DNA of 17,072 bases from Firmicutes bacterium UBA4981. GTDB taxonomy: Bacteria; Bacillota; SHA-98; UBA4971. Within the stretch, counting starts at the first letter, position 1, and each line of letters begins with the position of its first letter. The translations under genes and the position numbers were made by a program. Under the pieces are notes generated by a model. That model did no database searches. It saw only the letters and a program-made list of their open reading frames with translations, and had not been told where the DNA came from. The stretch covers positions 528 through 17,599 of the forward strand of contig DGZL01000002.1 of assembly GCA_002398515.1 (NCBI GenBank), written 5' to 3'. Shown one piece after another: positions 5,591 through 14,052 of this stretch.

Positions 5591-6363
5591 GGATACACCC
5601 CCCTTGCTTGCTCTCCCGAATTCCTCATTGTTCGCGCCAAGGCTTGTGCAATGAAGGAGCCTACGTGAGAAGGCAGAGTGCCGGGACCGAATCCGGCATC
5701 ATAGCCAAGCTCAATCGCCAGTTCATGAGATATTCTTGGACCGCCCATAATCAATAATACCTTGTCGCGAATACCTTCTGCCTCCACCAGCTCAGCCAGG
5801 TGAGTCAAATTATCTATATGGATGTTTCTCTGGGTTACTACTTGAGATACGAGAATCGCATCTGCATTGACTTGGATAGCCTTTGCCAAAAGGTCTTCAT
5901 TAGGCACTTGGCTTCCCAGGTTATATGTAGTGAACCATGGATAACGCTCAAGACCATACTCACCCCGATATCCCTTCATGTTAATTATGGCGTCAATTCC
6001 GACTGTATGTGCATCCGTGCCGGTGCAAGCAGCGACCACCACGATTCTTCTGGCTATATGTTTTTCGATGAATCCGTTAATTTCCTGGTAGGACATGAAG
6101 TCTGCGTCAACTTTGGGGATCTCAATCGCTGTCATATCCACAGAATGGATGCATCGGCCGTATACCACAAAGAATGAGAAGATGTCAGCTATGTTGTGGG
6201 AGTATACTACCTTGACATCTTCCAGTCCCATCTTCTCTGCGAGGAGTTCAGCCGCTTTTCTTGCTTCAGCATTACACTGAACCGGAAGTGTAAATGAAAG
6301 TTGCATGTATCCGTCATCAAGCGTATCTCCGTATGGCCTGACTCTTGTCATGTTTACTTCCAT
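5587..6363 (-). CDS. kamE: Lysine 5,6-aminomutase beta subunit (cobalamin-binding)
   Basis: The 258-residue product is the small subunit of adenosylcobalamin- and PLP-dependent lysine 5,6-aminomutase. The base-off cobalamin motif DAHTVG is at 117-122 with His119 as the lower cobalt ligand. Lys130 in INMKGYRGEYGL is the PLP Schiff-base lysine. Both are exactly 14 residues below the His133 and Lys144 numbers known from the Acetoanaerobium sticklandii enzyme. A Rossmann-like B12 domain follows (ILVSQVVTQ, LIMGGPR). With KamD it moves the epsilon-amino group of beta-lysine (or D-lysine) to C5. The ATG at 6363 overlaps the kamD end by 10 bases, implying coupled translation; an ATG at 6351 is an alternative start. 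Confidence 0.96.
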   Translation of the reverse strand: MEVNMTRVRPYGDTLDDGYMQLSFTLPVQCNAEARKAAELLAEKMGLEDVKVVYSHNIADIFSFFVVYGRCIHSVDMTAIEIPKVDADFMSYQEINGFIEKHIARRIVVVAACTGTDAHTVGIDAIINMKGYRGEYGLERYPWFTTYNLGSQVPNEDLLAKAIQVNADAILVSQVVTQRNIHIDNLTHLAELVEAEGIRDKVLLIMGGPRISHELAIELGYDAGFGPGTLPSHVGSFIAQALARTMRNSGEQARGVYP

Positions 6364-7979
6364 TGCTCGGACCCCCTTCCCTGCCCCTTGACTGGATCAC
6401 CCCAAAGCACAGGCGAGAAATCAAGAGACGTAAGTTCCTGCATGAACATTTCAGGGAATGGGTTATAGTATTTTTCGCTTTTCCTTATCACGCCGTCCAG
6501 TCCCCTGCCGCCTGTGCGCTCTCTCTTGACAGACGCGAACATCCCGTCTTCGATAGCTGACATCAGGCTGATCGCAGCTACTTGCTCCAGCATAGAAGTG
6601 GCTTTTGCCAACACTTCATTTGCCCTCTTCTCCATGATTCCGTCTTTCTTGTATGTGATTTCCTGTCTGAGGTGTCTTGCGTTGTTCATTATGTACTTGG
6701 CATTTTCGATTGCAAGGTACCTGTCTTGCAAATGCGGAGTGTGTACATGCTCAGTCAGGATCCCCAGGAGTTGGATGGTCTGGCCTGAGATGACTCCTGC
6801 AAGGTTAAACATTGCATCCATAAGGTGTCCCTTGAATATGTTACCTGTCATATGCTTAGTGGGAGGCATGTACTTAAGCGGTGCCTCCGGAAAAATGATC
6901 CTTGCCATTTCAGCTTGAGCAAGCTCATAGAGAAACCCATCGGTCATGTCAGGATCCATTTCATAAGCGTGGCCCAAGCCGATTTGCCAAGGAGTGAGTC
7001 CTGAGCGTAATGCCAAGGCCTCATTTATGAATTGAGAGGCCAGCACAGTATGGGCCTCCTGATATGCGTCAGAGGTAGTCAAGTAATTGTCTTCTCCCGT
7101 ATTGATTACAACACCTGCATAAGCATTGATCATCCTGGAGAAATGCTGGTCGATGAAGGTTCTTTGCATGTTTATGTTTCGGAACAAGATGCCGTACATT
7201 GCATCGTTAAGCATCATGTCAAGGCGCTCCAGCGCGCCCATGGTTGCGATCTCAGGCATGCACAGTCCTGAGCAGTAGTTGACAAGGCGTATGTAGCGTC
7301 CGCATTCCCTGCCTACCGCATCCAAGGCCTCTCTCATTATTCTGAAGTTAGCCTGGGTCGCGTAGGTTCCGCCGAATCCTTCAGTTGTAGGGCCGTACGG
7401 CACATAATCCAGAAGGCTTTGACCTGTGCTGCGTATAACTGCAATTATATCAGCCCCGCATTTCGCTGCAGCTTTCGCTTGAATCACATCTTCGTATATG
7501 TTTCCGGTGGCCACAATTACGTAGAGGTAAGGAGGGGTGCTGGAATTGCTCCCTACGATCAAACGCTCTCGCTGGAGCCTGCGGCCTTTAATGTAAGAGC
7601 ACACACGAGTTGCTTCATGTTCGATTACCCGTCTTACGGTATCATGGTCGGACCGGGGTATTCGGTCAAAACTAACCTCCTCACGGGCGAGGGCATTTGC
7701 AATCTCAGATAGCGACAAGCCTTGGTGAAGCATGGCTGAACCTATCCAGTAGGCTATACCGTCCTCCAGTAAGCCGGCAGCTTGAGCCTGATCAACAACA
7801 ATGTTGGGCAATGGCACATCATTCTCATCTACGCCATTTAGGCCCAGTAACCTGAGGACGGTTCTCTCAATGGATGTAGTCGTATACGCATCTATTGTCG
7901 GCTGAATGCCATCGGCAATCCTTCCTGCAGCGGATCTGGCCCGATCCACAAGAGTCATGTCTATATCAAGTCTCATCAT
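6354..7979 (-). CDS. kamD: Lysine 5,6-aminomutase alpha subunit
   Basis: This 541-residue protein is the large TIM-barrel subunit that binds PLP and substrate and, with KamE, forms beta-lysine 5,6-aminomutase. The known alpha subunit is about 516 residues, so this one is slightly long. Family stretches include DIIAVIRSTGQSLLDYVPYG, TTEGFGGTYATQANFRIMRE and the YLTTSDAY / DPDMTDGF blocks. It turns L-beta-lysine into 3,5-diaminohexanoate in the cytosol. ATG at 7979 overlaps the upstream stop as ATGA; a second ATG directly follows at 7976 and either may be used. Its position next to kamE and after the kamB-like gene is the conserved one. Confidence is high from both sequence and context. Confidence 0.95.
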   Translation of the reverse strand: MMRLDIDMTLVDRARSAAGRIADGIQPTIDAYTTTSIERTVLRLLGLNGVDENDVPLPNIVVDQAQAAGLLEDGIAYWIGSAMLHQGLSLSEIANALAREEVSFDRIPRSDHDTVRRVIEHEATRVCSYIKGRRLQRERLIVGSNSSTPPYLYVIVATGNIYEDVIQAKAAAKCGADIIAVIRSTGQSLLDYVPYGPTTEGFGGTYATQANFRIMREALDAVGRECGRYIRLVNYCSGLCMPEIATMGALERLDMMLNDAMYGILFRNINMQRTFIDQHFSRMINAYAGVVINTGEDNYLTTSDAYQEAHTVLASQFINEALALRSGLTPWQIGLGHAYEMDPDMTDGFLYELAQAEMARIIFPEAPLKYMPPTKHMTGNIFKGHLMDAMFNLAGVISGQTIQLLGILTEHVHTPHLQDRYLAIENAKYIMNNARHLRQEITYKKDGIMEKRANEVLAKATSMLEQVAAISLMSAIEDGMFASVKRERTGGRGLDGVIRKSEKYYNPFPEMFMQELTSLDFSPVLWGDPVKGQGRGSEQWK

Positions 7980-9136
7980 GCAACACCGCCCCCTTCTGTC
8001 TCGTCTCCTGTTGTTTCGTGATAACCGGGTAAATTACGAGTCTTACCGGCAACTACATCAACGACGGGAATATGCTTGATTGCCTTGGCTACTGCATCAA
8101 GCAGTGTTTCAGCATCAAACATCCTGCCGTCAGGTGCAACCGGGCAAGTCGTTATGGCTTGAAGATGTATCTTGTGGAACACTCGAATTCTTCCGCCTCT
8201 CGACTTAAAGAGAGAAAGATCTCGATGGGTGGCAAGAATCCGCGTAGCGTCGCCTACGACTACTGTGGAACCGCGTGCCTTCCTGTTGGCTGCCAAATCC
8301 CTCATAAGATTTCCCGGAAGAGCTCCGCCCAGAATAATTGTGCTGCCCGGTCCGGGCAATTGCCTGATGATTTCAGCTGCGGATACAAGCACGCTTTTGA
8401 CTTTCAGTTCCTCAACATGGTTGCCCATGGCGCCTGATGAGATTATTACTACATCTTGGTTTGTTAAAGATTCCGGGTCGAATCTTTGTCTGTGCGGATC
8501 TGACCATTGGGGAGAGGTGAGTATCTCAACTACTTGAGCTGTTCTGGATACTACTCCCTCTAATGTCGGTGCGACAACTGCGCCTGTGGATAGAATAGTA
8601 GCGTCGGCCAGGGACGGAGCGGATGAGAATCTCCTCCCTGCAGCACCATCAATAACAATAAGCTCTGCTCCAAGGTGGCGCATGAGCTCTGTGACGCTCT
8701 TAACTACTGAGGCCTTGTTGCCGCTGGCAATTTCTATTGCGCCGGGAGAGTTGACTCTATAGATAATAAGCCTTCCCAAGACTGTTACATGTTTGGTCTT
8801 TATGAGAGGCTCCAAAGAAGCAGATGCGCTCATAGCGAGTTTTTCCGCTGTGGCGACAAGTGCCCCTCTTTGCACCTCAATTCTTGGCTTCGGAAGGCGC
8901 GTCACGGCATCCAGCTTCTCTCCGTCACGGCCGGAAGATGCGACTCCTATCCGCATTCCGACAGCTTGAGCCCGTTTGATTATGGCATTTAGCGCAACGG
9001 TTTTCCCTGAATTCTTCGCAAGGCCTACAACTGCAATGTTATTTCCCCCGGAGAAAACCACCATGTCTATGGGGTTCTTTGTGTCATCGCGGCTTGGTGT
9101 GGCCGCGATCTTTGCGCTGGAGACACTTTGGTTCAA
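7976..9136 (-). CDS. kamB: KamB-like P-loop protein, probable lysine 5,6-aminomutase reactivase subunit
   Basis: The 386-residue product has a nucleotide-binding loop VGLAKNSGKT at 37-46, one residue longer than the canonical Walker A spacing, and a Walker-B-like LIVIDGAAG near 160-170. B12 aminomutases lose activity by cofactor damage, and genes at this position between kamA and kamD encode the reactivating factor KamB, usually with the MutS-like ATPase KamC. Here only this one gene is present. The TTG at 9136 has GGGGAGG nine bases upstream but makes a 53-base overlap with kamA. ATG at 9064 would avoid the overlap, but no good site precedes it. Assignment rests on position, P-loop and general resemblance; the exact role is inferred. 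Confidence 0.68.
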   Translation of the reverse strand: MNQSVSSAKIAATPSRDDTKNPIDMVVFSGGNNIAVVGLAKNSGKTVALNAIIKRAQAVGMRIGVASSGRDGEKLDAVTRLPKPRIEVQRGALVATAEKLAMSASASLEPLIKTKHVTVLGRLIIYRVNSPGAIEIASGNKASVVKSVTELMRHLGAELIVIDGAAGRRFSSAPSLADATILSTGAVVAPTLEGVVSRTAQVVEILTSPQWSDPHRQRFDPESLTNQDVVIISSGAMGNHVEELKVKSVLVSAAEIIRQLPGPGSTIILGGALPGNLMRDLAANRKARGSTVVVGDATRILATHRDLSLFKSRGGRIRVFHKIHLQAITTCPVAPDGRMFDAETLLDAVAKAIKHIPVVDVVAGKTRNLPGYHETTGDETEGGGVA

Positions 9137-10346
9137 TGCTTACAGCCTCCCCACGGAGAAGAGATGCCACACCTATGGATGTCTTCTCTTTGCAATCGCA
9201 TATTGAGCAATTGCTGCACCATTCACTCTTGTAGTCGCCAGGCTCAGTGTAGACACTGATCACGCCTTCATAATTCCTCAACGCGACTTTATTGTGGCTT
9301 TGAGAAATCAGATACGTGGGGCTGACCGGGATCTTTCCTCCCCCTCCCGGTGCATCCACTACAAAGGTAGGGACTGCCAGGCCTGAAGTGTGCCCTCGCA
9401 AATGCTCAATAATCTCTATTCCTTTTGACACCGGAGTTCTAAAAGACGCAAGCCCTACAGACAAGTCACACTGATAGATGTAATAAGGCCTTACTCTAAT
9501 CTTCAGTAAGCCTTGGACAAGCTTTTTCATGATATGCGGGCAATCATTGATTCCTCTTAGCAATACTGACTGGTTCCCCAGGGGAATTCCTGCGTCTGCA
9601 AGGAGTCCACATGCATGCCTTGATTCATTCGTAATCTCGTCAGGGTGGTTGAAATGAGTGTTTATCCATAGAGGATGATACTTTTTCAACATAGAGCAGA
9701 GGTCAGGTGTTATCCTCTGAGGAAGCACCACCGGCGTCCTTGTCCCGATACGGATGATCTCCACATGTTCAATGGACCTAAGCGCGCTTAGGATGTATTC
9801 AAGGACATGGTCTTCAAGGATGAGGGGATCCCCGCCTGATACAAGCACATCTCTGACTGTCTTTGTTTGCCGGATATAATGGATTGCCCTGTCTATGTCA
9901 TCTCGTGTTACAGGTTCGTCCTCATGCCCTGCCAGCCTTCTTCTGGTGCAGTGACGGCAGTACATGGAGCAGAAGTTGGTGACCAAAAAGAGAACTCGGT
10001 CTGGATATCTATGCGTGACGTACCGAACTGGCGAATCTTCATCTTCAGCCAGGGGATCCACCATATCGTAAGGGGTTGTTATCAGCTCCTTGGCTGTAGG
10101 GACTCCTTGTCTCCTGATTGGACATTTTGGATCATCGGGAGACATCAAGCTTAAGTAGTATGGCGTGATCGCCATACGAAATCGGGTAAGGCATTGTCCT
10201 ATACCTTCTTCTTCATCAGCAGTCAGATGAAGAGCGTCTTTTAGGGTTCGGACATTTCTCACCCTGTTTTGCACTTGCCAGTGCCAATTATTCCATTGGC
10301 TGTCATCGACTTCTTTCCAGAGGGGGATCTCTCGGAAATGCCTCAT
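9084..10346 (-). CDS. kamA: L-lysine 2,3-aminomutase (radical SAM, PLP)
   Basis: A 420-residue radical SAM enzyme, against 416 in the Clostridium subterminale enzyme. The [4Fe-4S] motif CSMYCRHC places Cys126, Cys130 and Cys133. The PLP lysine is Lys338 in PGGGGKIP. Asp294 and Asp331, equivalent to the two aspartates that hold the lysine side chain, are present, which argues for true lysine 2,3-aminomutase and not EpmB or glutamate 2,3-aminomutase. Cys269 and a C-terminal cysteine cluster (CSNCSICDCK) fit the structural zinc site. It converts L-lysine to L-beta-lysine, the first pathway step. The ATG at 10346 follows AAGGAGA by about ten bases and lies 24 bases after kdd. Confidence 0.97.
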   Translation of the reverse strand: MRHFREIPLWKEVDDSQWNNWHWQVQNRVRNVRTLKDALHLTADEEEGIGQCLTRFRMAITPYYLSLMSPDDPKCPIRRQGVPTAKELITTPYDMVDPLAEDEDSPVRYVTHRYPDRVLFLVTNFCSMYCRHCTRRRLAGHEDEPVTRDDIDRAIHYIRQTKTVRDVLVSGGDPLILEDHVLEYILSALRSIEHVEIIRIGTRTPVVLPQRITPDLCSMLKKYHPLWINTHFNHPDEITNESRHACGLLADAGIPLGNQSVLLRGINDCPHIMKKLVQGLLKIRVRPYYIYQCDLSVGLASFRTPVSKGIEIIEHLRGHTSGLAVPTFVVDAPGGGGKIPVSPTYLISQSHNKVALRNYEGVISVYTEPGDYKSEWCSNCSICDCKEKTSIGVASLLRGEAVSIEPKCLQRKDRGHTKPR

Positions 10347-10370
10347 GTCAATGCCATCTCCTTCTTGTAG

Positions 10371-11408
10371 TTACGACACTGCCCACCTCTCGAGGAACAT
10401 CTTCATGAGTACAGGGCTTTCTCTAAGCACCGAGAGAGCGATTTCGGCATGGCCTTTGGTGTAACCATTGCCAATAATCATGTTCACGTCCTTCCCAATG
10501 CCTTCTGCGCCAAGGGCGGCAGATGTGAAGCTCGTAGCCATACTGAAGAAGTAGACAGTTCCCCCGTCCCTTGTAGTCATTATTGAAGCCATTTCAGTTC
10601 CGGGGATATTCACACAGTTAATGGTCACATCGGCCAAGCGTCCAGAAGTCAGCTCACTCACTTTGTCATAGACTTCAAGGGGCTTTGTGGCATCCAGGGA
10701 GAAGACATTATCTGCAAGACCTGATTGAGCTATGCGCTCATGACTTACCTGACTGTGCCCCATTCCCAGAACTCGGCCTGTGACTCCCGCTCTTTTCTTA
10801 GCCTCATAAAGGCACAGAAGCCCTGACTTCCCACCTGCCCCGATAATCAGCACAGTGTCACCGGGTTTTACAAGTCTTGCGGTTTGCGCAGGCGCTCCTG
10901 CTACATCAAGCACCGCAAGGGCAAGAGCAGGAGGCATGTCAGAGGGCAGCTTAGCATAAATTCCGCTTTCAAACAGGATCGCTTGCCCTTTGATGCTTAC
11001 TTGATCTTGGTCCTGGCGGATCTCAAGGATTTCCTGAATTGCCAGGGGAGTGAGGGTGAGCGATACCAGGCTCGCTATTCTATCACCCGGTTTGATACTG
11101 ATATCAGAAATATCAGGGCCGATTGCTTTGACTGTGCCTATGAACATCCCTCCGGAGCCTGTTACAGGGTTATGATGTTTACCTCGCGAATCTACAATGG
11201 CTTTCATGATTTTTGCGATTTCTCCGGTATCCCCGTTGGCTTGTTTCTTGATTTGGGTGAAACTTGCAGCATCAATATTCAGAGTGTCGACATCTACGAG
11301 GATTTCATTGTTATAAAGATTTGTCGTGTTATCAATACGCCATGCCGCCTGAGGTAACGCACCTTTTGGCTCCAGAACCCTATGAGTTCCGTACTTGCAT
11401 CCTTTCAT
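10371..11408 (-). CDS. kdd: L-erythro-3,5-diaminohexanoate dehydrogenase
   Basis: This 345-residue protein resembles zinc-alcohol-dehydrogenase/quinone-reductase type enzymes, with an N-terminal substrate domain and a Rossmann fold carrying GAGGKSG at 190-196. Family stretches such as GCKYGTHRVLEPKGALPQ at the N-terminus and NCVNIPGTEMASI in the nucleotide domain identify it as Kdd. It oxidises 3,5-diaminohexanoate with NAD(P)+ to 3-keto-5-aminohexanoate plus ammonia. ATG at 11408 is used because GGGAGGG lies about six bases before it; the in-frame GTG at 11423 overlaps that site. It is the first gene behind a sigma-54-type promoter, so it leads the whole operon although it acts third. Confidence 0.95.
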   Translation of the reverse strand: MKGCKYGTHRVLEPKGALPQAAWRIDNTTNLYNNEILVDVDTLNIDAASFTQIKKQANGDTGEIAKIMKAIVDSRGKHHNPVTGSGGMFIGTVKAIGPDISDISIKPGDRIASLVSLTLTPLAIQEILEIRQDQDQVSIKGQAILFESGIYAKLPSDMPPALALAVLDVAGAPAQTARLVKPGDTVLIIGAGGKSGLLCLYEAKKRAGVTGRVLGMGHSQVSHERIAQSGLADNVFSLDATKPLEVYDKVSELTSGRLADVTINCVNIPGTEMASIMTTRDGGTVYFFSMATSFTSAALGAEGIGKDVNMIIGNGYTKGHAEIALSVLRESPVLMKMFLERWAVS

Positions 11409-11450
11409 ACTAAACCCTCCCACCCGTTAAGAGCCTTATTTATAATCTAA

Positions 11451-11466
11451 TGCAAGTTCTATGCCA
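11451..11466 (-). promoter_or_regulatory. Sigma-54 (RpoN) promoter of the lysine fermentation operon
   Basis: On the - strand the sequence TGGCATAGAACTTGCA matches the -24/-12 consensus TGGCAC-N5-TTGCA: GG and GC are separated by exactly ten bases. Transcription would begin near 11440, about 32 bases before the kdd ATG at 11408, which fits the GGGAGGG ribosome binding site. No better sigma-70 pair was found in the 203-base interval. Sigma-54 promoters need an enhancer-binding activator; none is encoded in this window. Confidence 0.72.
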
Positions 11467-11471
11467 TCACA

Positions 11472-11487
11472 GTATCAGTCTGTATCA
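11472..11487 (-). repeat. Two direct TGATAC repeats one helical turn apart
   Basis: On the - strand TGATAC occurs twice with a 10-base period, immediately upstream of the -24 element. The spacing places both on the same face of the helix and could serve a regulator. Sites for enhancer-binding proteins usually lie farther upstream, so a modulating factor is as likely as the main activator. Confidence 0.35.
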
Positions 11488-11611
11488 AGCCAAGGCGGTG
11501 GCAACACCTACCCTCACGCTAGTGTAATGCGGTAATAGTGGAATTCAAGAGACACCGAGAGGCTGGGAAATGATGCCGAAAGTTGGGCGTGCGCTTAAGA
11601 TCGGGCACCTT

Positions 11612-13003
11612 CTAGTTAGTTGGCGAGAAGTCCCATGAATAATGCTTGTCTTTGACTTCTCCGAGGTAAACAGGGGTTACTGCCTGGTAGATCTTACTTG
11701 TGCAGAATTCCGCGCGATTCAGTCCTGCTTGAATCTGTTCATTACAGGCTACGTATTTCCACACAAGACCTGTACGGTAGTTTTCTATCATGAGTAAGAT
11801 GAGCCCTACCGAGATTCCATGATAGGTCTCGGACCACCACTTGCCGTCTGCTTTGAAGCCGGAAGTAAAGCCGTATTTCCCCCATATACGGTCACCGTGT
11901 TTCTTGAGTATCTCTCTTGCAGCTTGCATAGAAGCGAAAGGCGAAAACGGAATACACCCTATAGACGCATAGGGGGCAAATACTCCGTGGTAATAGTCGG
12001 CTGACGCCCCGTAGACTTGATATCCCTTAGGGCCTTCGCATGGGCCGAGTCCCCAAAGATCCCTGGTGTGGGTTTTTGATTCACAAGACCTGAGCATAGA
12101 GTAGATACGGTTATATCTTGCGGCCGACACCACGTTATTCCAGTAGTTAGCGTAATAATCTTCTCTTGCTTTCAGGTTTAACCATATATGGGGAAAGATG
12201 TAGGAAGTGAGGCTTTCGTGAGGCACGAATATGTAGTTTCCTCGCACAGGCCTTCGAATTCTATGCCATATTGATGCAGGGACTGGGTACGTAGGAGAGC
12301 CCATTGCAAGGATATACATTAGCAGGCTTTCATCGAAGGAGTCCCAACGTGCATCTTCGAAACCTGACTCAGGAGTCCAATTCCTGGCCAGTGTCTCACC
12401 GTGGTTCATCATCCATTGCCAATTCACAGCGGAGTAAAGCTCATACGCAAGATCTTGGACAGCGGTTTGTGAGAAGAATTCTCCTGCAAACAATGCGCCT
12501 GCTATCAGAATACATGTATCCATCGAAGATACCTTGCTCTTTTGGAATCTGATACCTTCATTCATATCAAGCAGCTGATAGAAGAATCCGTTCGTCCGCT
12601 GAATCCTGTCTGAACTGAGTGTGCTCAAAGTGGTAACGATTCTGCCATACCCCTCTTCCCTGCTTATCCATCCTCGCTCAATTCCTACAGGTATGGCAGA
12701 CAGTCCTAGGCCTACCGCTGCTATACTGCACGGTGAATCTTCCGCGCAAGAGTACGGGATAAGGCCGTTATGCGGGTTTGCTTCGTGCCAGAAATAATCA
12801 AAGGCCTTCTTGGAGATTATGGAAAGTAGCTCTTCGTCATCCATGAGCAGAAGTCGAGACGCAAGGTGGTTTTCGCCGGGGGTGATGTGTTTAGGACCTG
12901 CCAAGACTGAAGCAGTAACGGAAGTTAGGCTAATGACTATAAAGGCAAGTATTACAGGCCTATGAAGAAGCCAAGAAGAATAGCGTACCCTTATCGGAAA
13001 CAT
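11612..13003 (-). CDS. Exported glycoamylase-like (COG5368) protein
   Basis: A 463-residue protein with an N-terminal signal or anchor: basic residues (RVRYSSWLLHR) then a hydrophobic segment at about 16-35, with a possible signal peptidase site after VLA35. The C-terminal half carries the glycoamylase-like domain (PF10091 type). Recognisable pieces are DLWGLGPCEGPKGYQVYG, YASIGCIPFSPFASMQAARE, GKYGFTSGF and ISVGLILLMIENYRTGLVWK. Related proteins include endo-beta-1,2-glucanases (GH144) and the glycoamylase part of cyclic beta-glucan synthases, so beta-glucan or another polysaccharide is a possible substrate, not proven. The ATG at 13003 is eight bases after GGAGG; the ATG at 13009 is only one base from it. 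It stands alone between ddh and the lysine operon. Confidence 0.8.
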   Translation of the reverse strand: MFPIRVRYSSWLLHRPVILAFIVISLTSVTASVLAGPKHITPGENHLASRLLLMDDEELLSIISKKAFDYFWHEANPHNGLIPYSCAEDSPCSIAAVGLGLSAIPVGIERGWISREEGYGRIVTTLSTLSSDRIQRTNGFFYQLLDMNEGIRFQKSKVSSMDTCILIAGALFAGEFFSQTAVQDLAYELYSAVNWQWMMNHGETLARNWTPESGFEDARWDSFDESLLMYILAMGSPTYPVPASIWHRIRRPVRGNYIFVPHESLTSYIFPHIWLNLKAREDYYANYWNNVVSAARYNRIYSMLRSCESKTHTRDLWGLGPCEGPKGYQVYGASADYYHGVFAPYASIGCIPFSPFASMQAAREILKKHGDRIWGKYGFTSGFKADGKWWSETYHGISVGLILLMIENYRTGLVWKYVACNEQIQAGLNRAEFCTSKIYQAVTPVYLGEVKDKHYSWDFSPTN

Positions 13004-13094
13004 TTCCATACCCTCCTGCGCAGGCTGCCACACTATCCGCTGTTCTTCATCAATGGATAAGTCCGACCCGGCCCTCCGACAGAAAAAGCGGGGT

Positions 13095-13107
13095 AAATCA
13101 ATGATTT
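13095..13107. repeat. 13-base palindrome AAATCAATGATTT
   Basis: AAATCA and TGATTT flank a single central base in the gap between ddh and the glycoamylase-like gene. On the - strand it is followed by CCCCGCTTTTTC, which contains five T, so it might be a weak terminator after ddh. The one-base centre cannot form a hairpin loop without melting pairs, so an operator is an alternative. Confidence 0.3.
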
Positions 13108-13122
13108 GCTATGACCGGAGGT

Positions 13123-14043
13123 TCAAACAAGTCTCGCAAGGAGGCAGTCTCTGTCTCCTTGTAGAAAATCAATTAAAGGCAGCTCAGGCAGGGTGTATGC
13201 TCCCGGAGATTGCTTAAGGCCGGCTCGTATGGCGCCTACCATAATCTGCCCTGTAAGCGCAGGATTGTTTATGCTCATTTCAAACCTGAACCGCTGGTTC
13301 GAGGATACCCCTGAAACTCCCTTTCTTTCAATCATAACGCCGTGTCCAAGGTCTTTCAGGCTACCTACGCTGTCAGTACACGTAACCACAGTCTCGTCAT
13401 TTGAGAAGTAAGGGTCGGTTATGATGGCTTCTCTCACTGAATCAAAATCAGCACCTTCGTCGAGCTCCACGTACACCATGCGTCTGTGCACTCCTTGGCC
13501 CTTGGGATAAGTCATAGATATCGCATCTTTTACCCCTGGAACAGCTCTTACTGCAGTTGTGTGCCCCATGCTCATCCCAGGCCCGAAGTTTGTGTAGGTG
13601 ATTCCCGAAGGCGCCATGATCTCCAGCATTACGCGAATCAGCGAATCAGTTCCGGGATCCCATCCTGCGGAGATTACTGCAACGCTTCCTGCTTCTCGCG
13701 CTACACGGTCAAGAGTCTTCTTGACATGGATGAGTTCCCGATGAATATCATAACTATCCACTGTGTTAATGCCCAAACTGAGAATTTCCTCAGCGTACTT
13801 GGGAACTTGGCGGGTAGGAACTGCAAGGCATGCAACTTCCACCCGACCCAGGCTTTCGATGGACGCAACGACAGGAGTATTTGCGAACTCAGGAGGGACA
13901 CGCAGACAGAGACTTTCAGGCCTTCTCACGATACCGGCAAGCTCCAGATCCCTAGATGCTAAGATAGCTTGAGCAGCAAATCTTCCGACATTTCCGCACC
14001 CTACTACCGCAACTCTGTGTTTTTTCTCATTTGACATATTCAT
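13123..14043 (-). CDS. ddh: meso-Diaminopimelate dehydrogenase
   Basis: A 306-residue NADPH enzyme that makes meso-2,6-diaminopimelate directly from tetrahydrodipicolinate and ammonia, supplying peptidoglycan and lysine. The Rossmann motif GCGNVGR is at 15-21. Ddh landmarks are TVDSYDIHRE, SAGWDPGTDSLIRV, FGPGMSMGHTTAVR and the C-terminal GAYTLPE. It is slightly shorter than the 320-residue corynebacterial enzyme, which fits the shorter forms known from other groups. 2,4-Diaminopentanoate dehydrogenase is a relative, but the GWDPG and FGPGMSMGH blocks favour Ddh. ATG at 14043 or the ATG two codons later at 14037 could be used with AAGGAAGG. It begins ten bases after the truncated D-aminoacylase gene. 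Confidence 0.88.
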   Translation of the reverse strand: MNMSNEKKHRVAVVGCGNVGRFAAQAILASRDLELAGIVRRPESLCLRVPPEFANTPVVASIESLGRVEVACLAVPTRQVPKYAEEILSLGINTVDSYDIHRELIHVKKTLDRVAREAGSVAVISAGWDPGTDSLIRVMLEIMAPSGITYTNFGPGMSMGHTTAVRAVPGVKDAISMTYPKGQGVHRRMVYVELDEGADFDSVREAIITDPYFSNDETVVTCTDSVGSLKDLGHGVMIERKGVSGVSSNQRFRFEMSINNPALTGQIMVGAIRAGLKQSPGAYTLPELPLIDFLQGDRDCLLARLV

Positions 14044-14052
14044 TGCCTTCCT

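Noticed and set aside
13123..14043. 2,4-Diaminopentanoate dehydrogenase of ornithine fermentation
   Set aside because: The GWDPG and FGPGMSMGH blocks are typical of meso-diaminopimelate dehydrogenase, and no ornithine pathway genes are in the window.
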